61,780 nt of DNA from Planctomycetota bacterium (GTDB lineage Bacteria > Planctomycetota > Phycisphaerae > Phycisphaerales > SM1A02), in NCBI GenBank assembly GCA_016873115.1, contig VGYB01000007.1:1-61780 (forward strand), given 5' to 3'. Shown one piece after another: positions 9,101-18,147 of the stretch; the stretch's first letter is position 1; each line of letters begins with the position of its first letter. The translations under genes were made by a program, and so were the position numbers. The notes beneath the pieces are model-generated. The model did no database searches and was not told the origin of the DNA. It was given only the letters and a program-made list of their open reading frames with translations.

Positions 9101-9326
9101 GCGCCAGGACATCCTGCAGCGTGTTGTTGAGGGCGTGGCCCAGATGCAGCGCCGCCGTGACATTGGGCGGTGGGATGAAGATCGAGTACGGCGCACGGCC
9201 CGTCCCGGCCGCGGCATGAAAGCAGTGGGCCGACTCCCAACGCTGCGTGATCGCCGCCTCGTGCTCCCGCGGGGAGTAGGATTTGGCCAAGGCTGCGGAC
9301 ATCGATGCGGGAGCGCCCTGAGACAT
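6168..9326 (-). CDS. valS: valine-tRNA ligase
   Basis: Class I aminoacyl-tRNA synthetase of 1052 residues that charges tRNA-Val. It shows the HIGH-type motif HLGH (61-64) in PPNVTAALHLGHALNN, the editing-domain segment ATTRPETMLGDTAVAV, the WWGHRIP motif, KMSKS (628-632) and a C-terminal coiled coil. Between STQDVRLP and GRNFANKVWNATRF there is an insert of about 60 residues. The chosen start (MSQGAPAS) has a TATGAT hexamer 9 nt upstream. An internal ATG (MSAALAKSY, start 9302) is the alternative. The start overlaps the divergent TPR gene by 2 bp. Confidence 0.96.
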   Translation of the reverse strand: MSQGAPASMSAALAKSYSPREHEAAITQRWESAHCFHAAAGTGRAPYSIFIPPPNVTAALHLGHALNNTLQDVLARVHRMRGYETLWMPGTDHAGIATQMVVEKRLLMQGKRRTDFTREAFIQKVQEWKDEYEAVILSQLKAMGSSCDVERTRFTMDPVCATAVREAFFRLFCDGLIDRGKRLVNWDPVSQTALADDEVEMHEVDGHFWYLRYPLTDGSGHVTVATTRPETMLGDTAVAVHPRDPRAAALRGKRLRLPIVGREIPIVEDDYVVMPVSMGGDPSDPKAQFATGFLKVTPAHDANDWEIGQRHGLAAINVMAPDGSISDRHGWSDVGDEARAFVGMSREAARTAIVAWFKAKGLLEEARPYRHSVGHSYRSHVPVEPYLSDQWYVRVTDDRLRGAALRAMAPDQVDGTWPRDIAPRSGAEGDGELRFFPARYAKTFQQWHENLRDWCISRQLWWGHRIPVWTKRVEGAAGGIDLAAHGAGHLRQATAEASLAIVRVSNGTQVFAHEATSGAFDLHACTLTDAAGAALERHGFVRDPDVLDTWFSSALWPLSTLGWPNPAAFDMAGLLEEFNPSAVLSTAREIITLWVSRMVMFNRYFLGGRVPFRHVFIHSVVQDGFGQKMSKSLGNGLDPRDVIHSHGADALRFTLVQMSTSTQDVRLPVDMVCAHTGESFTPKTIVTQSGHTVASPVQESPKAPGKRMVSAYGAATGSAEPGDDQPLARNTSTRFDTGRNFANKVWNATRFALANLPEGRPTGLTTAAPASMADRWMLARLAQAVASIDASIADYRFNEVGDALYDIVWRDFCDWYLESIKPTVKTDPLQQQCLRTVLDGLLRLMHPVMPFVTETLWPAVQQAGAPGVRGLVLPPSALCTMASWPRPDAALADERALHDMARVQALVLAIRNLRGERKVDPKRRITLHAAASAMATIKAGEGIVQTLAGLDRVELMSGSRPAGALALAHEGEELWLTNVVDAVDAGAERERLSKLIAERERAIAGFEAKLGNAGYLAKAPPAVVEETRAKCAQAQSDLDAARSALVALGAQA
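9277..9282 (+). promoter_or_regulatory. candidate -10 element for the TPR lipoprotein gene
   Basis: TAGGAT inside the 5' end of valS (opposite strand), 42 nt before the ATG at 9325. GGGAG lies 11 nt before that ATG, so this would be a leadered transcript. Confidence 0.3.
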
Positions 9327-10386
9327 GAGCCAAGGATCATATCCACGCCCTTCTTCGCTCCTTCGACGGGACTCCCCGTGGCGCGCCGTGCGGCGGGGCT
9401 GCATGATCGCCTGCGCGCTCATGGCCAGCGGACTCCCTGGCTGCGACCGTCCGGCGCCGCCCAGCCAGGCCCGGGTGGATGTACCTGCCTCGGCTGCCGC
9501 CATCGAGACCTACCTTCGGGAAGGCCTTCCCGACGAGGCGCTGCGCATTGCGGATCGGCTTCGCGAACTCGAACCAGACAGCGCACTCGCCGCTGAGTTG
9601 CAGGCCCGCGCACTGCTCATGGCGGCGACGCACGATGCGGAGCGTGGGCTCGACCCCCTGCCACGGCGCCGGCTGGCGCTCGACCGCTACGCCGAAGCCT
9701 GTGCACTGGCCCCGCGTGAAGTCGGACTCTGGCGATCGCAGGGTGTGGCCGCCGACATGGCCGGCGACACGGTGCAAGCCATCCGCTGCTACCAGACCGC
9801 CGCCGGGCTCGACCCGTCATCGATGCAGGATCGGCTGCTGCTGGGCCTGGCTTACCTGCGACAACGGGAGTTCGAGGAAGCCCGTCGCGCGTTGGACGAT
9901 GCCCAGCGACTCGCGCCCGACTCCCCGTGGCCGATCTCGGCGCAAGCGAGCCTGCGCGGTGAGCTTGGCGCGTTCGATGAGGCGATCACCCTCGCTCGAC
10001 AGGCCGTGTCCATCGCGCCGACCGAGACGGGATTGTCCGTCAATCTGGGGAAGGTGCTCCGGCAATCCGGTGCGCCTGGCCAGGCCGTCGATGTCTTGAT
10101 GGCCCTGGCTCCCGAGCAGCGACTGAAGCGAGGTGCCACCGAGGAGCTCGCGCTGTCGCTTCTCGATCTCCAGCGGGTCGCCGATGCGGCGCGTGCGTGG
10201 AATGACTTCGCCTTGGCCTCACCCAACGACGCGCTGGCTGCCGCCGAGGCCGGGCGCCTCTGGCTCCGGGCCGGTGATCGTGCGCGTGCTCGAGCGTGCG
10301 TGGACCTCGCTCGCGTGGCACAACCAGATGGCAGGATCGCGAACGATCTTCAGCGTCTTCTCGATGAGGGCACGGGCGCGCCGTGA
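9325..10386 (+). CDS. TPR-repeat lipoprotein
   Basis: 353 residues. The hydrophobic stretch MIACALMASGLPGC ends in a lipobox (LPGC), predicting an envelope lipoprotein. The rest is helical repeats of TPR type, such as EAARRALDDAQRLAPDSPWPISAQASL and EAITLARQAVSIAPTETGLSVNLGKVL. TPR proteins are scaffolds, so no enzymatic role is suggested. From the ATG at 9325 the n-region is long (about 27 residues). A GTG nearer the hydrophobic core (VRRGCMIACAL) is a plausible alternative start. It diverges from valS with the two ATGs sharing one CATG. Confidence 0.8.
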   Translation: MSQGSYPRPSSLLRRDSPWRAVRRGCMIACALMASGLPGCDRPAPPSQARVDVPASAAAIETYLREGLPDEALRIADRLRELEPDSALAAELQARALLMAATHDAERGLDPLPRRRLALDRYAEACALAPREVGLWRSQGVAADMAGDTVQAIRCYQTAAGLDPSSMQDRLLLGLAYLRQREFEEARRALDDAQRLAPDSPWPISAQASLRGELGAFDEAITLARQAVSIAPTETGLSVNLGKVLRQSGAPGQAVDVLMALAPEQRLKRGATEELALSLLDLQRVADAARAWNDFALASPNDALAAAEAGRLWLRAGDRARARACVDLARVAQPDGRIANDLQRLLDEGTGAP

Positions 10387-10400
10387 CCCGACAGGTCGGG
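10387..10400. terminator. hairpin between convergent genes
   Basis: CCCGAC-AG-GTCGGG begins directly after the TPR gene stop and faces the convergent SDR gene. There is no T-tract, so it may be a processing or pausing hairpin rather than a canonical terminator. Confidence 0.4.
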
Positions 10401-10422
10401 ACCGGCGGTCGGCGAGCCTCGT

Positions 10423-11148
10423 TCACTGCAACGCGCGGCCGCCATCCACCCTGACGATCGTCCCGGTGGTGTACCGCGCGTCCAGCGCCAACCAGCAGAC
10501 GGCGCCGGCTGCATCGTCGGGGGTGCCAGCACGCGCGAGCGGGATGCGGGCCTCGTACCGGGCACGCTCGGCAGGATCGGCCTTCTGGTCCCACTCCACC
10601 ACACCGGGTGCGACACCGTTCACACGCACCGAGGGTGCAAGTTCGATCGCGAGCGCATCGACGAGCCCCGCGAGTGCTGCCTTGCCCGTGAGGTAGACGG
10701 CTTGACCGGCGCGCGGGCGACCCATGGCATGGATGTCGAGCATGGCGACGACCGACGCATCGCCATGCTCATCGTGAGCACGGCGCAAGGCAGGGACGAG
10801 CGCCTGCGTCAGGAGCAGCGGCGCGGTGGCGTGGACGGCGAGCGACGACTCGATCGCTGCCCGTTCGATCGACCCGATCGGACTGGACTCGTAGGAACTT
10901 GCGTTGTGCACGATCGTGCGAACGACTGGCCCGGCTGCCTCACGCACAGCCGCGATGCCCCGGTCGGTCGTGACGTCGGCACACAGGGCCGTGATCGAGC
11001 CGTCGCCGCAGGCGATCGATCCGAAGGACCGCGCCCGAGCCGGGTCGCGCGTGGTCACCAGCACCGTCATTCCGCGCTCGGCCAGCGCAACAGCGATCGC
11101 ACGCCCAACGCGATGCGTTCCGCCGGTCACCACGGCCCGGGGCATCAT
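10423..11148 (-). CDS. short-chain dehydrogenase/reductase, pteridine reductase-like
   Basis: 241-residue Rossmann oxidoreductase. The cofactor loop TGGTHRVGRA (8-17) has the TGxxxR-type arginine seen in NADPH-dependent pteridine reductases (PTR1, FolM). VHNASSY near residue 80 matches the NAG-type motif. The active site is Tyr152 and Lys156 (YLTGK), and the usual catalytic Ser is an Asp (Asp138 in MLDIHA), as in PTR1/FolM. Reduction of dihydropterins is therefore the best guess, but SDR specificities are hard to call. GAGG lies 7 nt before the ATG. The open frame upstream covers the divergent gene and is a shadow. Confidence 0.82.
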   Translation of the reverse strand: MMPRAVVTGGTHRVGRAIAVALAERGMTVLVTTRDPARARSFGSIACGDGSITALCADVTTDRGIAAVREAAGPVVRTIVHNASSYESSPIGSIERAAIESSLAVHATAPLLLTQALVPALRRAHDEHGDASVVAMLDIHAMGRPRAGQAVYLTGKAALAGLVDALAIELAPSVRVNGVAPGVVEWDQKADPAERARYEARIPLARAGTPDDAAGAVCWLALDARYTTGTIVRVDGGRALQ

Positions 11149-11177
11149 CGGACGACCTCGCTCATGTGCATGCCCGG

Positions 11178-11183
11178 AGCATA
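11178..11183 (-). promoter_or_regulatory. candidate -10 element for the SDR gene
   Basis: TATGCT, 29 nt before the SDR ATG. The short leader contains the GAGG ribosome-binding site. Confidence 0.35.
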
Positions 11184-11205
11184 CGGCTGCGGCGTGGCCG
11201 CTCCG

Positions 11206-11211
11206 TACACT
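11206..11211 (+). promoter_or_regulatory. -10 element, leaderless-type, for the AsmA-led operon
   Basis: TACACT, 6 nt before the ATG at 11218. Confidence 0.55.
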
Positions 11212-11217
11212 CCATGC

Positions 11218-14200
11218 ATGAGCGCCCGTTGGCGACCGAAGCACCCCTTCCTCCGCCACGCGCGACGCGTCAGGCGCAGGTTCGTGCGGCGGACCGTGCT
11301 CACGGGCGTGGCTGCCGTGGCGCTCATCGTCACGGCCGTGATCTGGGAAGGCTCGCTCGTGCGCAGCATGCTCGAACGCGCCTTCTCCGAGGCTCTCGGT
11401 GGGCCCGTATCGATCGCCCGGCTGTCGTGGACGGCGCCCGATGCCATCCGGCTCGATGGCGTCACGCTGGATGCACCCGACTGGTCCGGTCCCGGTTCGC
11501 GCATCGCCTCGATGGCGAGGCTCGACGCCGACCTCGATGTACCGAGCTTGCTCATGGGCCGCGTCGTGTTCAACTCGATCGTGGCCGACGGCGTGGAGTT
11601 GACGATCGTCGAGGATCCCTCGAAGGAAGGCGCACTCAATGTTTCGGCGCTCAAGCCCCCCGTCGATCAGGGCGGTGGGCCGTCGCAGCCGGTCGAGGTC
11701 GTGCAGGCCCAGATGACCGATCTGGAGGTGCGCCGTGCCACCGTGGTCCACGGCGAACTCGAGATCGACCAGGCCCAGCGCTTCGCCGGCCTGCTCGGCC
11801 CCGATGCCCAGCGCCCGGGCTGGACGAGCTTCGATCTCCGCGTCAAGGACATGCCGACGGCGCTGTCGGGCAGCGTGAACCAGCGCAGCCGCGCCCTCGT
11901 GGCGAACCTCCAGCAGCTCGAGGCCCTGCCCACGCTGCGCACGCTGCTGCCGGCATCGCTGCGGGCGATCCTCGACCTGAACCCGGGCGGTTCCATCAGC
12001 TCGGCCAGCGTGCAGGTCGCACCACGCGTCGGCGTGACGGCGCAGGTCGTTCTGGAGGAACTCACGCTCGATCTGCCCAGCGCGTGGGTCCCAAGTGGAT
12101 GGGCGCGTTTCGCCGGACTGCAGGCGATGCCCACGCTCGCCACCCCGACGGTCACCCTCGAACGAGCCGAGGTGCACTTTGCAGGGACGGCCGCATCGGT
12201 CTCCAACGGCCGAGCACGGTTCACCGTCGCCGATGGATCGGCTGCACCACTCATCCTGACCTTTGACGGGGAGCTCACGCTGCCCGAGGACGCCGAGACC
12301 GGCGGCGGCTCGCTGTCGGAAGCCTTGGAGCACGCCACCTTCGCCATCGAGGCGAAGCTCGCCACGGTCAGCTACGGCAAGCCGGGCGATCCGTCGTCGT
12401 TGCTCCTGCCGATGTCCGCCGCGCGGCTTCTGAGTTTCTTCACCCTCGAGCAGATCGATCTGGGGATCGATGCGGTCGTTGCGCGGCGCGATCCCATGGG
12501 CGAGGTCACGAGCGACACCACGATCTCGATACGCAACGGCATCGGCGCGTTCCACCTGTTCACCTACCGACTGACCGATGTGGAGGCCTCGATCGAGATC
12601 CACGCGGACCGTGCAGAGATCACCTACCTGCGTGGCGCCGGTGCCAACGGTGCTCCGGTCCAGCTCTCTGGCAGCGTCTTCCCCCTGATCGATGACCCCG
12701 GCGTGAAGCTCAGGCTCTCGACGACGGGCATCGTCGTCGACGAGCGGTTCGTCTCCGCGTTCATGCCGCGACCGCGTCGCATCTTCGAGACGCTCATGGA
12801 CCGCCGGGCTTGGACGCAACTGGCCCAGGCTGGGCTCATCGACGATGGCCAAGGCACCTTCCCGCCCGGCGTGCCGCGGTGCGTCCCCGGCGGTCGCGTC
12901 TCCTTCGACCTCGCCATCGACCGTGAACCTGGAACGGGCCAGCCGGAGTTCATCACCGGGCGCGTGAACCTGCATGAGGTCGATCTGGTCCTGGGTTTCC
13001 TGCCGATTCCCATTCGTGTGCGCGAGGGTGCGGTGCAACTGGGGAAGGACTCGGTCGAGTTCCTCGGCGGCGGGCTGGCCTTCGAGGAACTCTCGTCGAT
13101 CGGCCAGCCCACGCCCGCTCTGGGCCTCGTGAGCGGATCGATCGCGATCCCGCCGGGAGCGGATGTCCCGCTGCGTCCAGACCTGAAGATCGTGTGCACG
13201 GACCTCCCGATCACGCCGCTCGTGCTGGCGTGCCTTCCTCACGAGGATGGTTCACGACCGATCGATTGGCCGCGCAGCGATCGAAGCGTGGCTGCCCGCG
13301 TGCTGGCCCAGGTCGGCGCAGCGGGCCGCGTCTCGATCGATGGCCGCGTCAGCCCGGCCACCGTCCCCACGCGCGAGGTCGACTTTCGCTTCGTGGTGCG
13401 CCTGCACGACTGCACCGTCGATCCCTCCCAAGGCAGCGGAGCGCAGGTGATTCCATGGCCGCGCGGCTTCGTACTGGATCGCGTCACTGGATCGCTCGAA
13501 GGAAGCCATGACGGCCTGCGGTTCCTCGGCATCGAGGGCCGTCGGGGCGATGCTCGGTGCCTGCTGCACGGCACGGTCGGATTTGATGGCGGCCTCAATC
13601 TCGACGCACAGTGCTACGGCCTCGAGCTGGAACACTGGCTGCTCGATGCACTCGATCCAATGGTCCGGGACGGCGCACGGAACTGGTGGGACCGCCTGGT
13701 GCCGATCGTGCGCATCGATGGTGGCCTGTCGATCAGGGGTGCCGTGGCCAGCCCTTCGATCACCGCGTGGGCGCGGCCCGTCGAGGCGAGCATCCTTGCT
13801 GACGGAGCACGCACGATCTTCAGGCGGATGGATGGGCTCGCCATCTGGGACGGTGATGCACTCACCTGCACCGGGCTTCGCGGCCACAACGACGATGGCT
13901 GGTCGAGCTCATGCCTCGATCTGTCGTGGGCCGACGGCGCGATCGACGCCTCGATGGCCGCGGATGGGGTGTGGACCAACGCGCCGGCCGTCCGCCAAGC
14001 CCTGTCGCTCGTGGCACCCGAGGCACTCGGCGTCCTGGCCGAGTGCGGACTCGAGGCACGCTGCGATCTCGCTGCACGCGTGCACGGTCCCCTCTCGGAT
14101 CTCTCGATCGAGGCGACGGTGCATCCTGATGTCGGCGTCGTGGGCAGCGGCGAACGCGCCGTGCCGGTGGCCTTCGATCGGGGCAGCGCTGTCCGCTTCA

Positions 14201-15303
14201 TGAACGGGCGCATCACCGTGACTCTTGACGAGGTGCGCCTACCCGGCGGTCGGGTCCGTGTGGGAGCGGTCATCGATCCTTCCTCGCCCGATCTGATCGC
14301 GCAGGCGAGCTGCCGAGCCGAGCTCGGCGGCTGGTACCCCGGCCTCGAATCGGTCTTCGGTGCCGCAGCATCGAGCGTGCTGAGATCGGCCGATGCGCAC
14401 TGGAGCGATGTCATCCTTGGAGATCTGGAAGTGATCTCGCGACCATCTCCCCTGCAACCAAGCCTGATCGTGCGTGGCACCGCACTCATGCAGGATGCCT
14501 CCTTCACGGGCATGGTGCCGATCGAGGGTGCCACGGGCTCGGCATCCATCCTGGTCGAGTCGATGCCGACGGGTGTGGCGGTCCATCTCGATGCCTCCGC
14601 CCCGGTCATCTCGGCCGTCGGCCGGCCACTGACCATGGGAACGCTCTCGCTTGAGCGGCCTGCCGGCGGTGAGCGCATCGAGATCAGACGGTTCGGGATC
14701 GGTGTGGGCGAGGGAAGCGCCTCGGGCAGCGGCTGGGCCCACCCCGATGGATCGTGGCGACTCGATGCCACGCTCGATCGAGGCAGCGTGTGGGCGATCG
14801 GCGGCGATCTGCCGGGCTCACGCCCGGGCCTCATCGATGCTCGGATCGAACTGGATGGCACGCACGGAGCCCGGACCGGCAAGGGGTCCTTCAGCGCCTC
14901 GGGGCTCACGCTCGGTGGTGGTTCGATCGGATTGGGCCTGTTGCAACTGGCCCAACTGTCGCTGCCGGGCTTCGATCGGCTCGAGCAGGCCAAGGGCGAG
15001 TTCACGCTCGACGGCGACATCGCCACGGTCACCGGGCTCACGGTCGCCGGCAACTCCCTGACGCTTGAGGGGAGTGGCACCATGAATGTGGCGACCTCAG
15101 CGCTCGATCTGCGCCTGAGCAGCCGCAGCGGCCTGCCGGTGCTGGGGCAAGTGCTCGGTGCCCTCGGCGATGCATTCCTTCGCATTCGCGTGACGGGTAC
15201 GATCTCGGATCCACAACCAGCCCTGGAACCCGTGGTCGAGCCGGCTGCACCACCGGCACCCGAGCCTGACCAGCCCAGCGTTGGCGCAGCCAAGGAACCA
15301 TGA
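11218..15303 (+). CDS. AsmA/TamB-like envelope protein with N-terminal anchor
   Basis: 1361 residues. A basic N-terminus (HARRVRRRFVRRT) leads into one membrane helix (about 26-44), followed by a very long beta-rich periplasmic region. The opening segment after the helix (LERAFSEALGGPVSIARLSWTAPDAIRLDGVTLDAP) and the C-terminal part (LTLGGGSIGLGLLQLAQLSLPGFDRL...GEFTLDGDIATVTGLTVAGNSLTLEGSGTMN) are typical of AsmA-like proteins. In proteobacteria these move phospholipid between membranes. Its co-transcription with pssA fits a phospholipid-transport role, which is inference. The start is the second ATG of ATGCATG, the only one in frame. The stop overlaps the next ATG (ATGA). Confidence 0.85.
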   Translation: MSARWRPKHPFLRHARRVRRRFVRRTVLTGVAAVALIVTAVIWEGSLVRSMLERAFSEALGGPVSIARLSWTAPDAIRLDGVTLDAPDWSGPGSRIASMARLDADLDVPSLLMGRVVFNSIVADGVELTIVEDPSKEGALNVSALKPPVDQGGGPSQPVEVVQAQMTDLEVRRATVVHGELEIDQAQRFAGLLGPDAQRPGWTSFDLRVKDMPTALSGSVNQRSRALVANLQQLEALPTLRTLLPASLRAILDLNPGGSISSASVQVAPRVGVTAQVVLEELTLDLPSAWVPSGWARFAGLQAMPTLATPTVTLERAEVHFAGTAASVSNGRARFTVADGSAAPLILTFDGELTLPEDAETGGGSLSEALEHATFAIEAKLATVSYGKPGDPSSLLLPMSAARLLSFFTLEQIDLGIDAVVARRDPMGEVTSDTTISIRNGIGAFHLFTYRLTDVEASIEIHADRAEITYLRGAGANGAPVQLSGSVFPLIDDPGVKLRLSTTGIVVDERFVSAFMPRPRRIFETLMDRRAWTQLAQAGLIDDGQGTFPPGVPRCVPGGRVSFDLAIDREPGTGQPEFITGRVNLHEVDLVLGFLPIPIRVREGAVQLGKDSVEFLGGGLAFEELSSIGQPTPALGLVSGSIAIPPGADVPLRPDLKIVCTDLPITPLVLACLPHEDGSRPIDWPRSDRSVAARVLAQVGAAGRVSIDGRVSPATVPTREVDFRFVVRLHDCTVDPSQGSGAQVIPWPRGFVLDRVTGSLEGSHDGLRFLGIEGRRGDARCLLHGTVGFDGGLNLDAQCYGLELEHWLLDALDPMVRDGARNWWDRLVPIVRIDGGLSIRGAVASPSITAWARPVEASILADGARTIFRRMDGLAIWDGDALTCTGLRGHNDDGWSSSCLDLSWADGAIDASMAADGVWTNAPAVRQALSLVAPEALGVLAECGLEARCDLAARVHGPLSDLSIEATVHPDVGVVGSGERAVPVAFDRGSAVRFMNGRITVTLDEVRLPGGRVRVGAVIDPSSPDLIAQASCRAELGGWYPGLESVFGAAASSVLRSADAHWSDVILGDLEVISRPSPLQPSLIVRGTALMQDASFTGMVPIEGATGSASILVESMPTGVAVHLDASAPVISAVGRPLTMGTLSLERPAGGERIEIRRFGIGVGEGSASGSGWAHPDGSWRLDATLDRGSVWAIGGDLPGSRPGLIDARIELDGTHGARTGKGSFSASGLTLGGGSIGLGLLQLAQLSLPGFDRLEQAKGEFTLDGDIATVTGLTVAGNSLTLEGSGTMNVATSALDLRLSSRSGLPVLGQVLGALGDAFLRIRVTGTISDPQPALEPVVEPAAPPAPEPDQPSVGAAKEP

Positions 15304-16352
15304 AGCGCCCCCGACCGAAACCAGATCCCACGGCAGCACTGAAGCGGGCCCTCGACGCATCGAGCGAGAACGATCCACGGTGGTTGACCGTGCAGGAGGC
15401 CGTCGAGTCCGTGGCCGGATTGCTGGTGGACGGGGGTGATCTCGGCCAGCTTCGGCTCGTGCGCACCGCGCTGGACGAGTTGCGACGCACCTACCGCCTC
15501 TTCAACCAGTACCGGAGCGTGCGCAAGGTGAGCATCTTCGGCAGCGCGCGCACGCCCTCGCACCATCCCGACTATCTCGCCGCGCGTGAGTTCGGCCGGC
15601 TGATGGCCAGCCACGGCTGGATGGCCATCACGGGCGCTGGCGATGGCATCATGAAGGCCGGACACGAGGGCCCCAGCCGCGAGGCGAGCTTCGGCCTGGG
15701 GATCAGGCTCCCGTTCGAGAGCCGACCCAACGACATCATCGAGGGCGATGACAAGCTCATCGAGTTCCGCTACTTCTTCACGCGCAAACTGATGTTCCTG
15801 TCGCAGTCCGATGCGGTCGCGGTCTTCCCCGGGGGGTTCGGCACGCACGACGAACTCTTCGAGACCCTGACGCTCGTGCAGACCGGCCGCAGCCACATCA
15901 TGCCGATCGTGCTCGTCGAGGGGCTCAATGTCGATGGGACGAGCCGCGGCTACTGGCACGACTGGCAGGAGTTCGTGCGCGACGAACTGCTGCGCAACGG
16001 CTGGATCAGCCCCGAGGACATGGCGCTCTTCCGCATCGTGCAGACGCCGCAGGAAGCCGTGGACGAGGTCCTGCGCTTCTACCGGCGCTACCACTCGAAC
16101 CGCTATGTGCGTGACCACCTCGTGATCCGTCTCAACGCACCCCTGCCCTCCGCTGACCTGGAGCGGATCGCCTCCGAGTTCCGCCCGCTCTTCGCCAGCG
16201 GCACCGTCGAGCAGCGCGGAGCACTCTCCGAGGAGCGGGGCGAGCACGCCCACCTCACGCGCCTGGTCTTCCATCACACGCGACGCGACTTCGGCATGCT
16301 GCGCCGGCTGATCGACCGCATCAACGATGTCCCGTTGGAGTCCGGCGCATGA
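15300..16352 (+). CDS. LOG-family Rossmann protein (nucleotide 5'-monophosphate phosphoribohydrolase-like)
   Basis: 350 residues. The central domain has the family signature PGGFGTHDE (177-185) and an upstream FGSARTPSHHPDYLAAREFGRLMASHGWMAITGAGDGIMKAGHEG segment. LOG proteins, once annotated as lysine decarboxylases, cleave nucleoside monophosphates to base and ribose 5-phosphate. The extra N- and C-terminal regions (about 80 and 100 residues) make it longer than plant-type LOG. The ATG overlaps the stop of the AsmA-like gene and the stop overlaps the next start, so it lies inside a coupled operon. Confidence 0.85.
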   Translation: MKRPRPKPDPTAALKRALDASSENDPRWLTVQEAVESVAGLLVDGGDLGQLRLVRTALDELRRTYRLFNQYRSVRKVSIFGSARTPSHHPDYLAAREFGRLMASHGWMAITGAGDGIMKAGHEGPSREASFGLGIRLPFESRPNDIIEGDDKLIEFRYFFTRKLMFLSQSDAVAVFPGGFGTHDELFETLTLVQTGRSHIMPIVLVEGLNVDGTSRGYWHDWQEFVRDELLRNGWISPEDMALFRIVQTPQEAVDEVLRFYRRYHSNRYVRDHLVIRLNAPLPSADLERIASEFRPLFASGTVEQRGALSEERGEHAHLTRLVFHHTRRDFGMLRRLIDRINDVPLESGA

Positions 16353-17215
16353 TGCGACGGCTCGCCGCGATCGCGATGCTCACGGGAGCCTGCGCCGGCA
16401 GCACGCCCATCGCCACCGATCGACCGGAGTTCGGAGACGCTTCATCGACGCCGGTTGCTGCACCGCTCGACGGCATCCAGCGCCCCGGACTGCTCACCAT
16501 GCGATGGACGGTGCCCGAGGAGGGCTTCGTGCTCGACCAGACGCTCGCGACGATGGAGCCATGCCCCGACCTTGCGCCGATCGATCATGAGCGTCTGGCA
16601 CGAAGCGGCCTGGTCGTGGTTCGGATCCCGATCAATGAGCTGCAGCATGCCGTCGACATCCTCGGCGGCTCGTACAGCGATGTGCGCACCTGGCACGAAC
16701 AGGCGCTCGGCTGGCGAGACTGTGTCGGCCAGACCGCGTCGGTTCGTCGCGTGCTGGTCGATGGCGGTGTCACCCAGCTTGATGGCCGTGATGTGCGGCT
16801 GCTGGTTCGTGGGTGGGTGATGCCGACACACGATGGTGCCGTGGTGCATGTGGAGTTCACGCCGGCAGAGGCTCCCGATCGTCGCGACACGGTGCGCCTG
16901 GGTACGACGATCGACGCCGCCGACGATGCCGTCCGGGAGTTCCGCCGCGCTGGTGCGTCGTGGACCCTTCGGCGTGGTTTCGTCGATGTCGTGACCTCGT
17001 GCGCACCATCGGCCGTGGGCGGCACCGGACCGACCACTGACCTGCCGCTCTCGATCGGTGAAGTGCTGTTCGCACCCGATCTGGCCACGGCCGACAGCAC
17101 GCCCCGCGCGCTGCCTCGGCGCACGCTGCTCCTGCTCGTCCCCAGCCTCCCGCCACAACTCTTTCCTGAAGCCGCGCCCGTAGCATCAGGTACCCCGTCG
17201 CCGAGCGAACCGTGA
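16349..17215 (+). CDS. lipoprotein of unknown function
   Basis: 288 residues. The short signal MMRRLAAIAMLTGAC has a lipobox cysteine at 15. The body has no domain I recognise and reads like a mixed alpha/beta periplasmic domain. The C-terminus is Pro/Ser-rich. Both ends overlap neighbouring genes (ATGA at the start, GTGA at the end), so it is translated as part of the AsmA-pssA-trpB run. An accessory envelope role is possible by context only. Confidence 0.75.
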   Translation: MMRRLAAIAMLTGACAGSTPIATDRPEFGDASSTPVAAPLDGIQRPGLLTMRWTVPEEGFVLDQTLATMEPCPDLAPIDHERLARSGLVVVRIPINELQHAVDILGGSYSDVRTWHEQALGWRDCVGQTASVRRVLVDGGVTQLDGRDVRLLVRGWVMPTHDGAVVHVEFTPAEAPDRRDTVRLGTTIDAADDAVREFRRAGASWTLRRGFVDVVTSCAPSAVGGTGPTTDLPLSIGEVLFAPDLATADSTPRALPRRTLLLLVPSLPPQLFPEAAPVASGTPSPSEP

Positions 17216-18147
17216 ACGATCCCAGCCCCATCGACTCCGAGCGCGCCAGCGCCACGCCACCGCGGACCACCCGCCGGCTTCGCCTGAGGCGTCAGCGCGG
17301 CAAGGGCGGCATCGCGGCCGTGCGTGCACTGCCGACCCTGCTCACGCTGGGCAACCTGATGTGCGGCTTCGCAGCCATCCACTTCGTGGCCAAGCCGATC
17401 GAGCCCACGGCGATCTTCGGCTGGAACACGCTGACCGTCGCCGGGACGCTCATCTTTCTGGGCATGTTCTTCGACGGCATCGATGGCTTCGCGGCACGGC
17501 TCACACGCTCGGCCAGCAGCTTCGGCGCACAACTCGATTCGCTGGCCGATGTGGTGACCTTCGGCGTGGCGCCGGCCTTCATGATGCTGCGCCTGGTCAG
17601 CCACTACTACGGGCCGAGCAACTACACGGGCATCCTCGGACCCGATGCCGACAGCATCTACATCAAGATCGTGTGGATCATCGCGGCGTTCTATGTCTGC
17701 TGCACAGCGCTCCGTCTGGCGCGCTTCAATGTCGAGAGCGGCTCGACCAAGGAAGAGGATCACCGGTGGTTCGCTGGCCTGCCGAGCCCGGGCGCAGGCG
17801 GCACCGTGGCCAGCCTGATCATCCTGCATCAGCACATGCTGTTCATCGACTACCAGCAGTCTGCGCCTGACACGTTCGAGCGCGCGAGCAGCCTCGTGAT
17901 CCCGCTGGTCACGCTCGCCTGCGGCATCGGCATGGTGAGCCGGATCCGCTACGCGCATCTGGTCAACCGCTACCTGAAGGGTCGCAAGGACTTCGCCTTC
18001 GCGGTGCGCCTGGTGCTGCCGCTGGCCTTCGCGATGGTCTGGTTCCATCCGACCATGGCCGCGATCTTCACGATCTATGCGCTGTCGGGTCCCATCGGTG
18101 CGATCGTGCGCCGCCAGCCCGACATGGCTCCTACGCTCCCGTCATGA
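17212..18147 (+). CDS. pssA: CDP-diacylglycerol-serine O-phosphatidyltransferase
   Basis: Integral membrane enzyme that makes phosphatidylserine from CDP-diacylglycerol and serine, the precursor of phosphatidylethanolamine. The CDP-alcohol phosphotransferase signature DGxxARx8Gx3Dx3D is complete at residues 91-113 (DGFAAR...GAQLDSLAD). The [14 protein letters not shown] opening is typical of type II PssA. A basic N-terminal tail of about 30 residues precedes the first helix, and about six hydrophobic segments are visible. The start is GTG, with GTGA overlapping the stop of the lipoprotein gene. No phosphatidylserine decarboxylase gene is nearby. Confidence 0.92.
   Translation: MNDPSPIDSERASATPPRTTRRLRLRRQRGKGGIAAVRALPTLLTLGNLMCGFAAIHFVAKPIEPTAIFGWNTLTVAGTLIFLGMFFDGIDGFAARLTRSASSFGAQLDSLADVVTFGVAPAFMMLRLVSHYYGPSNYTGILGPDADSIYIKIVWIIAAFYVCCTALRLARFNVESGSTKEEDHRWFAGLPSPGAGGTVASLIILHQHMLFIDYQQSAPDTFERASSLVIPLVTLACGIGMVSRIRYAHLVNRYLKGRKDFAFAVRLVLPLAFAMVWFHPTMAAIFTIYALSGPIGAIVRRQPDMAPTLPS

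Noticed and set aside
11149-13242. Minus-strand extension of the SDR frame across the AsmA-like gene
   Set aside because: SDR homology begins at the Rossmann motif near 11148; the extension is low-complexity antisense sequence.
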